Assembly (NCBI RefSeq): GCF_000521215.1 | Contig: NZ_KI928950.1 | Coordinates: 137,965 to 201,964, forward strand | Direction of reading: 5' to 3' | Length of the DNA stretch: 64,000 bases | Origin: Labrenzia sp. DG1229 | Lineage (GTDB): Bacteria; Pseudomonadota; Alphaproteobacteria; Rhizobiales; Stappiaceae | Shown: piece by piece, positions 26,264 through 35,696 of the stretch | Numbering within the stretch: position 1 is the first letter of the stretch | Layout: each line of letters opens with the position of its first letter | Made by a program: the position numbers and the translations under genes | Notes under the pieces: model-generated | Database searches by the model: none | Told to the model about the DNA's origin: nothing | Seen by the model: the letters and a program-made list of their open reading frames with translations, nothing else

Positions 26264-27859
26264 TCAGGCCAAGTCGGCCTTCAGCAGTGCAAATGTGATG
26301 GAATCGACCAATGCCTGGAACGAGGCATCGACAATATTTGGAGAAACACCGATCGTGAACCAGCGACGCTGTGTCTTTGTGTCGTGGCTTTCAATCAGCA
26401 CGCGCGTGACAGCACCTGTACCTCCATTCAGGATTCGAACCTTATAGTCAATCAGTTCCAGACCCTCAATTGCCGTCTGGTACTTTCCGAGATCCTTGCG
26501 AAGTGCCATGTCGAGTGCATTCACCGGTCCGTTCCCCTCCGCGACCGACATGCGTGTCTCGCCATCGATATCAACCTTCACAACCGCTTCGGAAACCGTG
26601 ATGAGATCGCCGATCGCGTTAAAGCGGCGCTCAACCATCACCTTGAAGGAATTGACGTCGAAGTAGCGCGGCACCTCTCCAAGTTCCCGCCGCGCCAGCA
26701 ATTCAAACGACGCGTCGGCGGCCTCATAGGCATAACCTTCCGCCTCTCTTTCCTTCACGAGTGCCAGCAGGCGGTCGAGATGCGGATCAGACTTGTCAAC
26801 TTCAATACCGACCCGGGCAAGTTCGCCCAGCAGATTGCTTTTGCCTGCCTGATCGGACACGAGAACCCTGCGCTGGTTTCCGACAACCTCCGGTGCAACG
26901 TGCTCATAGGTCATGGGATCCTTCAGGATCGCCGAGGCGTGAATTCCCGCCTTGGTCGCAAAAGCCGTTTCTCCAACATAGGGAGCTTGCCGGTCCGGAG
27001 AACGGTTCAGGATCTCGTCGAATGCGTGCGATATCGACGTGACATCCTTGAGCTGCTCCTCGCTTACGCCGATTTCAAAACGGCTTGAAAAGGCGTTTTT
27101 GAGCTTCAATGTCGGAATCAGCGTGATCAGGTTGGCATTGCCGCAACGCTCGCCAAGCCCATTGAGCGTTCCCTGGATCTGTCGCACGCCTGCATCCACC
27201 GCGGCCAGCGAATTGGCGACCGCATGGCCGGTGTCGTCATGGGTGTGAATGCCAAGATGCGCGCCCGGCACGACCTCCTGAACCCTGGTGACGATGTGAT
27301 AGATCTCATCGGGCAGCGTTCCGCCGTTGGTGTCGCACAGGACCACCCAACGCGCTCCCGCCTGATACGCGGTCCGGGCACAATCCAGGGCGTAGTCCGG
27401 ATTGGCCTTGAAGCCGTCGAAAAAATGTTCGCAGTCGATCAGCGCTTCCTTGCCGGCCGCAATCGTGGCGGACACGGTGTCATGGATCGAATCGAGATTT
27501 TCCTCGTTGGTACAGCCCAGTGCAATCTCGACATGATAGTCCCATGCCTTGGCAACAAAACAACAGGCATCGGACCGGCTGGCAAGAACCTGTTGCAGAC
27601 CAGGGTCATTGGACGCTGACCTCCCGACCCGCTTGGTCATGCCGAAAGCCGTGAAAAGCGCCTTTTTGGTCCGTTTTTCGCCGAAAAACTCCGTGTCACC
27701 CGGATTGGCACCCGGGTAACCGCCTTCGATGTAATCAACGCCCAGCCGTTCCAGCAGTTCCGTAATGACAATCTTCTCGTTTACGGAAAAGTCGATGCCG
27801 CTTGTCTGAGCACCGTCTCGAAGCGTGGTGTCGAAAAGATAGAGGCGTTCCTTGGTCAT
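26264..27859 (-). CDS. cimA: (R)-citramalate synthase
   Basis: CimA condenses pyruvate and acetyl-CoA to citramalate, giving a threonine-independent route to isoleucine. The 531-residue protein starts RLYLFDTTLRDGAQTSGIDF (HMGL-like TIM barrel, divalent-metal Asp in the DGAQ block). It includes GGYPGANPGD, the metal-binding HTHDD block and NGLGERCGNA, and a C-terminal LeuA-type regulatory domain (about 375-530). Isopropylmalate and citramalate synthases are close relatives; the GGYPGANPGD version is typical of CimA. ATG 27859 has an AGGAA site. Confidence 0.9.
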   Translation of the reverse strand: MTKERLYLFDTTLRDGAQTSGIDFSVNEKIVITELLERLGVDYIEGGYPGANPGDTEFFGEKRTKKALFTAFGMTKRVGRSASNDPGLQQVLASRSDACCFVAKAWDYHVEIALGCTNEENLDSIHDTVSATIAAGKEALIDCEHFFDGFKANPDYALDCARTAYQAGARWVVLCDTNGGTLPDEIYHIVTRVQEVVPGAHLGIHTHDDTGHAVANSLAAVDAGVRQIQGTLNGLGERCGNANLITLIPTLKLKNAFSSRFEIGVSEEQLKDVTSISHAFDEILNRSPDRQAPYVGETAFATKAGIHASAILKDPMTYEHVAPEVVGNQRRVLVSDQAGKSNLLGELARVGIEVDKSDPHLDRLLALVKEREAEGYAYEAADASFELLARRELGEVPRYFDVNSFKVMVERRFNAIGDLITVSEAVVKVDIDGETRMSVAEGNGPVNALDMALRKDLGKYQTAIEGLELIDYKVRILNGGTGAVTRVLIESHDTKTQRRWFTIGVSPNIVDASFQALVDSITFALLKADLA

Positions 27860-27914
27860 TTGGCGTTTCCTACCTGGCAACTGGCCGGGACTTTTGTTCT
27901 CATGTTGTGACGAA

Positions 27915-28403
27915 TTACGCAGGTGGCCAATCGTCCGTGTCGTGATCCGGGTGCTGATTGGAAATGATGGATTTCAGAAACACCGCCGCATCGCTGTCTT
28001 CTTCTGTGCGCCTTTCCGGTATTTCGGGCATCCGGTCGGCATATTGCAGTTTCCCCTCGACACCATACTGGACCACCGGAACGATCTCGTGCGGATGATC
28101 GAAGGCACCAATGGCGATGCCGAGATCACCCGGAGCCTCATAAGTGAGCGGTGTTCCGCAACTGGCACAGAACCCGCGGGCAACGTGGTTCGAGCTCTGA
28201 AAACGTGTCGGTTCACCTCTGGTCCAGACGAGCACTGCACCATCATGAAGACCAACGAGGGGAGCATACAATGACCCAAAGGCCTTCTGACACATCCGGC
28301 AATGACAGATCGAGGCGGTTCCCAGTTGCCCATCAACCCGAAACCGCACTGCCCCGCACTGGCAGCCGCCGGCATGACCGCTTGCGGGATTGCTCATCGT
28401 CAT
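27915..28403 (-). CDS. GFA family glutathione-dependent formaldehyde-activating-like protein
   Basis: The 162-residue protein has the CENP-V/GFA zinc-binding fold. Cysteine clusters are at GGCQCGAVRF, CHCRMCQKAFG and FCASCGTPL. Gfa itself speeds the formation of S-hydroxymethylglutathione, but most family members have no proven activity. Its ATG overlaps the cysS stop by four bases, so it is translationally coupled to cysS. cimA follows 55 bases downstream. Confidence 0.88.
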   Translation of the reverse strand: MTMSNPASGHAGGCQCGAVRFRVDGQLGTASICHCRMCQKAFGSLYAPLVGLHDGAVLVWTRGEPTRFQSSNHVARGFCASCGTPLTYEAPGDLGIAIGAFDHPHEIVPVVQYGVEGKLQYADRMPEIPERRTEEDSDAAVFLKSIISNQHPDHDTDDWPPA

Positions 28404-29815
28404 CGCTTAACCTCCCAGGTCGTGAGGCGTTCGCCGGTTTCAGAGTCTTTTGAATCCTTTAGGATGATTCCTTGAGATGCCAGTTCAGCCCGGATGCTGT
28501 CCGCCTCTGTCCAGTCTTTCGTCTTCAAGGCTTCGAGACGGCGGGTCACGGCGGCCTCAACTGCGGTCTCGTCGACACCTGACATATCCGCTTCAACCGG
28601 TGCGAGCCCCATCAGGTCGGCGGTCGCAGAATAAGTCGCAAGTCCCGACGGATCCTTGCCGGCTTCAATCGCCAAAGCGTGCAATGCCTGAATGGCCCCG
28701 GCCGTATTCATGTCGTCGGCGAGCATATTGACGACACCGGCATCCGGGTCCGCGGTCGTCTCGACAAGTTTCGGCCATTTCGACAGAAGATTCTCTGCTT
28801 CTTCCAGTTTGCGCACGGAGAAGTCGATCGGCTCGCGGTAATTTGTCATCAGCATTGCCAGACGCAGCACCTCCCCGGGCCATTTCCGGCCACCGAAGTT
28901 CTCTGTCTCCAGCAGTTCCTGGATGGTGAAGAAGTTGCCCTCGGACTTGGACATCTTCTTGCCTTCAACCTGCAGGAAGCCGTTGTGAAGCCAGTAGTTG
29001 GCCATGGTCCGTGTGCCGTGGGCACAGCGCGACTGGGCAATCTCGTTTTCATGATGCGGGAAGATCAGATCGAGCCCGCCTCCGTGAATATCGAAAACCT
29101 GTCCGAGGTGATGCTCACTCATGACAGAGCATTCGATATGCCAGCCAGGCCGCCCCCTTCCCCAGGGGCTTTCCCAGCCCGGCTCCTCGTCCGATGACAG
29201 TTTCCAGAGCACGAAATCGCCTGGGCTTTTCTTGTGCCTGTCGACAGCAACGCGGGCTCCGGCCTTCTGCTCATCGAGTTTGCGTTTCGACAGCCCCCCG
29301 TAGTCCGGCATCGAAGCGGTATCGAACAGCACTTCGCCGCCCGCCTGATAGGCGTGCCCCTTTTCGATCAGTTGTCCGATCATCTTGACCATGCCGTCAA
29401 TATGCTGCGTAGCACGTGGTTCGTGATCAGGCTGCAGAACGCCAAGCGCCCTGATATCCTTGTGAAACTGGTCCGCGGTCTTTTGAGTTACCTTCGCGAT
29501 TGCATCATTCAACGGCAGGTCAGGATGATCCCGCAACGCCCTCGCGTTGATCTTGTCGTCGACGTCGGTGATGTTGCGCGCATAGGTAACATGGCCGGGG
29601 CCGTAAACATGGCGCAGCAACCGGTAGAGTACGTCGAAGACGATGACCGGCCGTGCATTTCCGATATGCGCGAAGTCATAGACCGTCGGTCCGCAGACAT
29701 AAAGGCGTACGTTCTCATCATCGATGGCCCGGAAATCTTCCTTTTCCCGGGTCAGCGTATTGGTGAACTTCAAGCCCTTGCTTGTGCCGGATCTCAGTGT
29801 CTCAGCGGCGCTCAT
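28400..29815 (-). CDS. cysS: Cysteinyl-tRNA synthetase
   Basis: This class I synthetase charges tRNA-Cys in the cytoplasm. The 471-residue protein has the zinc/ATP region YVCGPTVYDFAHIGNARP (HIGH variant HIGN), GRPGWHIECS with a zinc-ligand Cys, FPHHENEIAQS and the KMSKS loop. It is of standard length. AGGAG precedes the ATG. It heads a tight minus-strand cluster with GFA, cimA and rarD. Confidence 0.96.
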   Translation of the reverse strand: MSAAETLRSGTSKGLKFTNTLTREKEDFRAIDDENVRLYVCGPTVYDFAHIGNARPVIVFDVLYRLLRHVYGPGHVTYARNITDVDDKINARALRDHPDLPLNDAIAKVTQKTADQFHKDIRALGVLQPDHEPRATQHIDGMVKMIGQLIEKGHAYQAGGEVLFDTASMPDYGGLSKRKLDEQKAGARVAVDRHKKSPGDFVLWKLSSDEEPGWESPWGRGRPGWHIECSVMSEHHLGQVFDIHGGGLDLIFPHHENEIAQSRCAHGTRTMANYWLHNGFLQVEGKKMSKSEGNFFTIQELLETENFGGRKWPGEVLRLAMLMTNYREPIDFSVRKLEEAENLLSKWPKLVETTADPDAGVVNMLADDMNTAGAIQALHALAIEAGKDPSGLATYSATADLMGLAPVEADMSGVDETAVEAAVTRRLEALKTKDWTEADSIRAELASQGIILKDSKDSETGERLTTWEVKR

Positions 29816-30089
29816 GTCAAACGGTCTCCTGGCCGGCTGACCGGGCGATCCGTCTCAGGGAAAATTATGCCAAGAGGGAACGGCCACAGCCAGCGGTGTC
29901 GCTAGCTGCAAATAATGGTGATCGAAATGATGTTCCGCGTGGCCGTCATCATGGCCGCTTTATGGACCGGAACCGCAAACGCGGTCAAGGCTGCATTTGT
30001 TCCAGAGTTCCAACAAGGCCACGGTGTGGCGTTGGCGCCTCAGGCCACATCGACTACACTCAATCTGCCGGGAATCAGAGGGGGTTCAT

Positions 30090-31757
30090 ATGGTCTTGAT
30101 GCGTTCCGTTCGTCGTCTTTCTGCCAGCTTCGGGTTGGCAAGTGCTTTCGCCTTTTTCGTTTTCACAACGCCTGCAACGGTTTTGGCTCAAACGGCAGCG
30201 AGCCAGACAGGATCGCCACCGGGAGCTGAACCTGCTGCGACGGAGCCGCAAACTCCGATCGCGATCGCCATCAAGAATGCGATGCCCGCTGATCTCCCGA
30301 CCAGCCTGCAGCAGTATTATGAAGATCGTGTCTTTACACCGGTCTGGTTCGACCAGACAGGTGTAAAGGAGGACGCACACTTGGCAATTGCCGCAATGGC
30401 AGGCGCAAATGACCACGCGCTCAACCCCAACAACTACGGACCGCTTGAACTGGCCCAGCAGATCGAAACTGCAAAAACACCCGAGGAATGGGCCCGATTC
30501 GACCTTGAAATTTCGCGTCAGTTCCTGCGCTACGCAACGCATCTGTCGTCAGGACGTGTGCAGCCGAACAAAATCAACAAGGCCCTGAACCTCTTTCCCG
30601 ACCGACCGGAGCCGAAATCGTTTTTCGAAAACGCTGAGCAGGCTGTCGATTTCAGCGCATTCCTGGACAGCCTTCCTCCCCAGTCCGACAACTACGCCAG
30701 ACTGAAACGCAGGCTCGCGCAGTACAGGGAAAAAGCGGAGGCTGGCGGCTTTACATCCGTAGCGGACGGCGACGTCCTGAAACCCGGAATGACGGACGCA
30801 AGGATCCCGTTCCTGCGCGAGCGACTGATCGAAGAAGATATTCAGATCGCCTCCAACCATTCGGGAGACATCTATGATGGGGATCTGGTCGAGGCGGTAA
30901 AGACCTTCCAGGACCACCACGGACTGGCGACCGATGGTGTCATCGGCAAAAACACGCTTGCCCGCCTGAATGTTCCAATCCAGGACAAGCTCATCCAGAT
31001 GGAACTCAACATGGAACGCCGACGCTGGATGCGGGACGATCTCGGTAATTTCTATGTTTTCGTCAATCTTGCAGACCAGAACCTCAAAGTCGTTCGCGAC
31101 GGCAAGACGGTCCATACAACGCGGGTCGTCGTCGGAAAGCCCTATCATGCAACGCCGGTATTTTCTGATCAGCTGGAATATGTGGAAATCAATCCGTTCT
31201 GGAACGTACCCTATTCAATCGCGACCAAGGAATATCTTCCAAAACTGAAACAGAATCCGTCAGCGCTCAGCAGCAAGAAAATCCGGGTTTTCCAGGAAGG
31301 CAGTGAAATCGCACCCACACGGGTCGCGTGGAACAGCTATTCAGGAGGTAATTTTCCCTTCCGGCTGCGCCAGGACCCAGGTGACGGCAATGCACTCGGC
31401 CGCATCAAGTTCATGTTCCCGAACGAATTCAACATCTACATTCATGACACTCCATCCAAATCGCTGTTCTCACGCGCGGAACGTGCCTACAGCCACGGGT
31501 GCATCCGCGCATCGAACCCGTTCGCACTGGCGGACATTCTTCTGGCTGACAACAATTCAACGGCTGGCCACTGGGAACAGATCCGCGACAGCGGCAAACG
31601 CACCGTCATAAAACCCCGTGTACCGGTCGAAGTTCACCTGACCTATCTGACCGCATGGATGAACAAGGACGGTTCGACCCACTTCCGGAAAGATATCTAC
31701 GACAGGGACGATGTGCTCCTGAAAGCCCTTCGCAGAGCGATGACAGACAACTTGTGA
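30090..31757 (+). CDS. L,D-transpeptidase, LdtD/YcbB type
   Basis: L,D-transpeptidases cross-link peptidoglycan stems (3-3 bonds) in the periplasm. The 555-residue protein has a long basic signal peptide, a scaffold domain (about 70-230) and a PG_binding_1 domain (about 255-310, FQDHHGLATDGVIGKNTLARL). The YkuD catalytic domain (about 325-490) has the active site SHGCIR. ATG 30090 is chosen because GAGGGGG precedes it; a 31-codon upstream extension is not protein-like. The gene is probably monocistronic. Confidence 0.93.
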   Translation: MVLMRSVRRLSASFGLASAFAFFVFTTPATVLAQTAASQTGSPPGAEPAATEPQTPIAIAIKNAMPADLPTSLQQYYEDRVFTPVWFDQTGVKEDAHLAIAAMAGANDHALNPNNYGPLELAQQIETAKTPEEWARFDLEISRQFLRYATHLSSGRVQPNKINKALNLFPDRPEPKSFFENAEQAVDFSAFLDSLPPQSDNYARLKRRLAQYREKAEAGGFTSVADGDVLKPGMTDARIPFLRERLIEEDIQIASNHSGDIYDGDLVEAVKTFQDHHGLATDGVIGKNTLARLNVPIQDKLIQMELNMERRRWMRDDLGNFYVFVNLADQNLKVVRDGKTVHTTRVVVGKPYHATPVFSDQLEYVEINPFWNVPYSIATKEYLPKLKQNPSALSSKKIRVFQEGSEIAPTRVAWNSYSGGNFPFRLRQDPGDGNALGRIKFMFPNEFNIYIHDTPSKSLFSRAERAYSHGCIRASNPFALADILLADNNSTAGHWEQIRDSGKRTVIKPRVPVEVHLTYLTAWMNKDGSTHFRKDIYDRDDVLLKALRRAMTDNL

Positions 31758-31897
31758 GGACATAAGGCTTTGTAATTTATAAGCTTTCATAACCGTTAAG
31801 TAATCTGAACGGACGCTGAATACGACACTCAGGATGGGTTCAATCCGGTCCACATACTCTCCGGACAGTCGCTAAAGATTGTCATCAGGAGACACCC

Positions 31898-32086
31898 ATG
31901 TTGAACCGCCTTTTTGTCGTCCTTTTTCTAGCCCTTATTCTCGGTGGTCCGTTTGCCGCGATCATTGCGATCACAGACGGCACCAAGGCTTTCGGCAGCG
32001 AAATGCAGCAGAAAAGCATGTGTCTCGTGACCGGCACGGGGTGCGGCAATGGAAATATCATTGTCACAGTGGCGGGCCGGTTATAA
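31898..32086 (+). CDS. Small exported or anchored peptide, 62 residues
   Basis: The ORF encodes an N-terminal hydrophobic segment (LFVVLFLALILGGPFAAIIA) and a short polar tail with two cysteines seven residues apart (CLVTGTGC). An AGGAG site eight bases upstream makes translation likely. No family is recognised. A strong hairpin follows at 32101-32130, then an ArsR-type regulator. Confidence 0.6.
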   Translation: MLNRLFVVLFLALILGGPFAAIIAITDGTKAFGSEMQQKSMCLVTGTGCGNGNIIVTVAGRL

Positions 32087-32100
32087 AAGAACTTGCAAAT

Positions 32101-32135
32101 TTCAAGATGTGACCTGCTCACAATCTTGAAGTTTT
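32101..32135 (+). terminator. Hairpin after the small peptide gene, before the ArsR-type gene
   Basis: TTCAAGAT-GTGA (32101-32112) pairs with TCAC-A-ATCTTGAA (32118-32130), with one bulged A, and is followed by GTTTT. It may be a terminator or the operator of the regulator starting 30 bases later. Confidence 0.55.
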
Positions 32136-32160
32136 CCCCAGTGTTTGGCAGAGTTGGATT

Positions 32161-32502
32161 ATGGACTATAAATCTCTTGAAGATAAAGCAGAATCCGCGG
32201 CTGATTTTTTAAAGATGATGGCGTCAGCACCGCGTCTGCTCCTGATGTGTCTTGTCCTGGAAGAAGAACGCTGCGTAAGTGAACTTGCAGAGGTGACCGG
32301 CATGCGCATGCCGACCGTTTCGCAGCAGCTTGCCCTGCTGCGTGCCCAAGGGCTCGTGTCGACGCGGCGCGAGGGAACGACCATCTATTATCGGTTGGCC
32401 AGCGAGCCCGTAAAAGACGTTATGGCCATGCTTTACAAGCATTTCTGTGCCGATGCGGAGATCCCGGTCGCAAAACACCTGGAAACGCTCGACGCAGGCT
32501 AG
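32161..32502 (+). CDS. ArsR family repressor, BigR/SqrR-like candidate persulfide sensor
   Basis: The 113-residue protein is a minimal ArsR winged helix (MRMPTVSQQLALLRAQGLVS, then STRREGTTIYYRLAS). Cysteines are at positions 30 (LLLMCLV), 38 (ERCVSEL) and 96 (YKHFC). The interval between Cys30 and Cys96 is 66 residues, identical to Cys42/Cys108 of BigR and Cys41/Cys107 of SqrR. Those repressors form a persulfide-dependent cross-link that releases DNA. No sulfide:quinone reductase or persulfide dioxygenase gene is in the window, so target genes are unknown. The ribosome site is weak. Confidence 0.82.
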   Translation: MDYKSLEDKAESAADFLKMMASAPRLLLMCLVLEEERCVSELAEVTGMRMPTVSQQLALLRAQGLVSTRREGTTIYYRLASEPVKDVMAMLYKHFCADAEIPVAKHLETLDAG

Positions 32503-32533
32503 TCAACACACGCCGAGATCCATTCTATTCAGT

Positions 32534-33049
32534 TCAGTCCGTCACGTAGTCACCGCACTTTGGCGGCTCCTTGTCGCCCCAGGGCATCAGCGGAACAGTT
32601 GACGTTGAATTCTTCGGGCTGCCCTCAATCAACTTGTCCGAATAAACCAGATAAACCAGCACATTCCGCTTGGCATCACATCCACGCACGATGCGCATTT
32701 TTTTGAATACGAGCGAACGACGCTGGCGGAACATTTCCTCGCCCTGCTCGAATTCTTCCTTGATGGTCACCGGACCGACTTGACGACAGGCCAGCGAAAC
32801 GTCCGAAACCTCTTCCGCGACACCTAGCCATCCTGAGACACCACCCTTTTCCGGGACGGTAAAGTGACAGGAAACACCCTCCACAAGCGGATCGTCAATT
32901 GCGTATGTTGCCAGCTTGTGATCGGGTGTGAGAAATTTCCAGACGGTAGATTTCTTGAAAATCAGGTCGGGCTCGTCAGCCGACAACGCTGTGCCAGCTC
33001 CGAGAACGCAAGCGGCCAACGCAAATGTTGCGGCATTGAGAAAACGCAT
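32534..33049 (-). CDS. creA: CreA family periplasmic protein
   Basis: The 171-residue exported protein has a signal peptide (MRFLNAATFALAACVLGAGT) and the CreA family core: DHKLATYAIDDPLVEGVSCH, SDVSLACRQVGPV and YLVYSDKLIEGSPKNSTSTV. CreA is conserved in Proteobacteria but its function is unknown. ATG 33049 is selected because GGAGG lies seven bases upstream. It converges with the ArsR-type gene. Confidence 0.92.
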   Translation of the reverse strand: MRFLNAATFALAACVLGAGTALSADEPDLIFKKSTVWKFLTPDHKLATYAIDDPLVEGVSCHFTVPEKGGVSGWLGVAEEVSDVSLACRQVGPVTIKEEFEQGEEMFRQRRSLVFKKMRIVRGCDAKRNVLVYLVYSDKLIEGSPKNSTSTVPLMPWGDKEPPKCGDYVTD

Positions 33050-33126
33050 CAAAGAACCTCCAAGTGCTGAATTTCCTGACATGTGGGGATCGCGTCCGGT
33101 TGATCAAGCAATCTGGGAACTTCTGC

Positions 33127-33157
33127 ACAAACAAAACGCGCGCCATTCGGCGCGCGC
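33127..33157 (-). terminator. Rho-independent terminator of the MBL-fold gene
   Basis: CGCGCGCC (33137-33144) pairs with GGCGCGCG (33149-33156) around ATTC. On the minus strand the stem is followed by TTTTGTTTG. It lies about 50 bases after the stop at 33204. Confidence 0.8.
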
Positions 33158-33203
33158 AATTCGCAAAGTTGCTTCCGGACATCATCCGTCGCTGTTGTTC
33201 GAG

Positions 33204-34430
33204 CTACCGGACACCTTCCAGCAGAATTTTAGGCTCTTCAAATTCACCTTGATCTGTCAGCGTATTCTCGAAATCCTGGTCTTCGTCTGCGGTTTCGACA
33301 ATATCGTCAGCAGTCAAATCGAGGATTTCTCCGTCGCCGGGTTCCTCAGCCCCCGAACCGTCCAACAATGAGGCGGCGAAATCATTGTCGGAAACGAGTT
33401 CGCTCTCGTCCGTTTCGCTCTCAACGACTTCCTCGACCGACTGCGGACTGATTTCGGCAACGGTACGCGATGTCTCGACAAAACCTCCAAGGGCGTCCTG
33501 AAGATCGGCGCAGCGCTCTCGCGACCAGATTTGCGGCTGATCAAGGCCCAGGGCTTCGTCATAGGCGCGCGCGACATTGAACGGCAGGGACAATTCAAAA
33601 TCAGCTCTGGATCCGAATTGCGGTTCCAGCGTGTCCTTGACGGCGGCAAACGTGTCCTTGATGCCCAGGCTTTGCTCAACGCATGCAGATGCCGCGTCCC
33701 GTAGTGTGGTTACGAAGTCGCGCGTGTTTTCGATTGCCTGAGCTACAGCCGCCACGTCTTTTGCCGACCGACCGCGACCTGGCATTAGCGACGTTGGCCG
33801 GAAGGCCATGATCCTGTCGAGCGCTCTCGGCCAATCGGCAAGATGCGCGTCGCCGCAATATGGTGCAGCATTGGATTGAACGAGATCGCCTGCATAAAGC
33901 ACACCTGTTTTCGGTATCCAAACGACAAGATCTCCCATCGTATGGCCACGCCCCAGATGCATCACGCGTACATCTAGCCCTCCGAGATCAATCGACATGG
34001 ACGACGCGACGGTCATGCTCGGCAGGCTGACTGTCATGCCAGCAGGCAACGTTGAAAACAAGGCGGGTTGCCGATCCAGCGATACGAGGATCTCCTCTGC
34101 GCCGCGGGTGTCCATCATGCGCCGGGTCAAGTCGGATGCCACTATTTCGCCGGCTTCAAATGCGCTGGCGCCAAGCGTGCTGCCGGCGTGAAAGTGGGTC
34201 AGCAAAACCTGTTTTACGGGTTTGTCCGTAATGTCTCTGATTTTCTGAAGAACGATTGCAGCAAGGTCGGGTGTCGCCTGGGCATCGACGATCAGGACAC
34301 CCCGCTCGCCGATGATCACACCGGTATTGGAACATCCGTCAGCGCTGAAAGCATAACAACCGCGACCAAGTTCCTCGAGCCTTGCATTTGCTCCGGGGAC
34401 GACCTCGGCGTTGTTGGAATCGCTTGTCAT
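33204..34430 (-). CDS. Metallo-beta-lactamase-fold protein with degenerate metal motif and acidic tail
   Basis: The 408-residue protein has an MBL-fold domain at about 12-290. The first motif is THFHAGSTLGASAF, giving HxH but lacking the Asp-His of the usual HxHxDH. The later ligands look intact: GRGHTMGD and LYAGDLV. After about residue 340 comes a tail of about 70 residues packed with Asp and Glu (for example SETDESELVSDNDF). No signal peptide is seen with the start at ATG 34430, which has a GAGG site. The substrate is unknown. A strong terminator follows. Confidence 0.82.
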   Translation of the reverse strand: MTSDSNNAEVVPGANARLEELGRGCYAFSADGCSNTGVIIGERGVLIVDAQATPDLAAIVLQKIRDITDKPVKQVLLTHFHAGSTLGASAFEAGEIVASDLTRRMMDTRGAEEILVSLDRQPALFSTLPAGMTVSLPSMTVASSMSIDLGGLDVRVMHLGRGHTMGDLVVWIPKTGVLYAGDLVQSNAAPYCGDAHLADWPRALDRIMAFRPTSLMPGRGRSAKDVAAVAQAIENTRDFVTTLRDAASACVEQSLGIKDTFAAVKDTLEPQFGSRADFELSLPFNVARAYDEALGLDQPQIWSRERCADLQDALGGFVETSRTVAEISPQSVEEVVESETDESELVSDNDFAASLLDGSGAEEPGDGEILDLTADDIVETADEDQDFENTLTDQGEFEEPKILLEGVR

Positions 34431-35063
34431 TGCGGCCTCGCTTTCATGCCAGCTATCTGTTTGACTTCCAGGACCATTCGACTTGCCATACACCAACTTC
34501 CTGTTGACCTTAGCGTCTCAGTTTCCGTCTCTGATTCGCAATTTTTCACGCACCAAATCCTTGAATATTGCCTCGTTATCAACAGATAGGTCCGCAATTT
34601 ACATCACTTCACGACTTCAAAGGCTCAAGCTCTCTGTCAAAATTGCTTTCTCTTCCCGTACGTTTACGAAGTAGCTGTCACTGTCTTTCGCGAACACTTC
34701 GAATGGCTATACTTGCCAGAGCTTTTTTTAAGGAACACGGATTCACTTGATGAAACCAATTCGGCTGATTTCCGAGGCGCGAAGCGCTTCACGATGCAGG
34801 GTATCTGGCAAGCACCACAACGACAGAGAAGGGCTGAATTGTCCCACCAGAGGCCCGGTAATCACGCCTGCGGACGTCGTTGTGCTCTGCTTGCGGTCAA
34901 CTGCATCGCTGCACTCCCCGCACCCAACCGGCAATCCGGAAAACCGGGTCGAGCAGCTCCGTATTCACTAAAAAGGCTCTAGTGATACAAAATGGCCGGA
35001 ACACGGCATTCGTTGCCGCCAGTTCGTTTTGGCGGTAGGACGTCCTGAAGGCAGCAAAACCTC
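34431..35063. other. Divergent intergenic region
   Basis: Short ORFs here lack domains and good starts. The proximal third is AT-rich and likely holds both promoters. A dyad, TCACTA-N9-TAGTGA (34965-34985), lies about 80 bases before the MarR gene and could be its operator. Confidence 0.4.
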
Positions 35064-35564
35064 ATGTCAGAAAACGACACACCAACTACTGTATCGGAAT
35101 CCAGCGAAACCAAGGACAGACCAGTCCTGAAGCTGAACCGCTTCCTGCCGTATCAGCTCAGTCATCTCGCTGAGACGGTCAGCCGGTCATTTTCAAAGAT
35201 CTACGCTGAAAAATACGGCATCGGCATCCCGGAATGGCGGGTGATCGCAACGCTTGGCGAACATGAAGTCGTCACGGCGCGCGATGTCAGCTCCTCGACC
35301 TCGATGCACAAGACAAAGGTTAGCCGCGCGGTGGCAGCGCTGGAAAAGCGCGGGTTTGTCGCACGGGACAAAAACCCCGACGACCTGCGTGAGCAAACCC
35401 TCAGGCTCACCGAGACTGGAATCGCAGTCTACGAGGATATCATTCCAAAGGCCCTGGCCTATTCGGAAGGGCTGCAAGCTGCCCTGACCCGTGGACAACA
35501 AGAGTTGCTGAACGAGATTTTCGACCGGCTGCATCAAGCCGCTCGCGAGCGCGATATCGAATAG
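35064..35564 (+). CDS. MarR family transcriptional regulator
   Basis: The 166-residue protein has a MarR winged helix. The recognition helix region is SSSTSMHKTKVSRAVAALEK and the wing GFVARDKNPDDLREQTLRLTE contains the conserved DxR-type pattern. A polar N-terminal arm of about 22 residues precedes it. The ligand is unknown and no obvious target gene is adjacent; DUF2865 follows 130 bases later. Confidence 0.92.
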   Translation: MSENDTPTTVSESSETKDRPVLKLNRFLPYQLSHLAETVSRSFSKIYAEKYGIGIPEWRVIATLGEHEVVTARDVSSSTSMHKTKVSRAVAALEKRGFVARDKNPDDLREQTLRLTETGIAVYEDIIPKALAYSEGLQAALTRGQQELLNEIFDRLHQAARERDIE

Positions 35565-35696
35565 GCTGTTCTCCACGATACCCCGACGCATTAACCGAAC
35601 GTGAGAGCTTTCGTTGCTATTGTGGGATGCAAGAGGGATACTTGACCGACTGTTGTTGACGGTTCGGCGCGGGGACAGCGTTGCAGGGGATGAGCG

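Noticed and set aside
34575..34590. DnaA-box-like TTATCAACA
   Set aside because: A single copy with one mismatch and no cluster gives no support for a replication origin.
34750..34974. 74-codon ORF between the MBL and MarR genes
   Set aside because: Composition and codon use are not protein-like and no homologous motif is visible.
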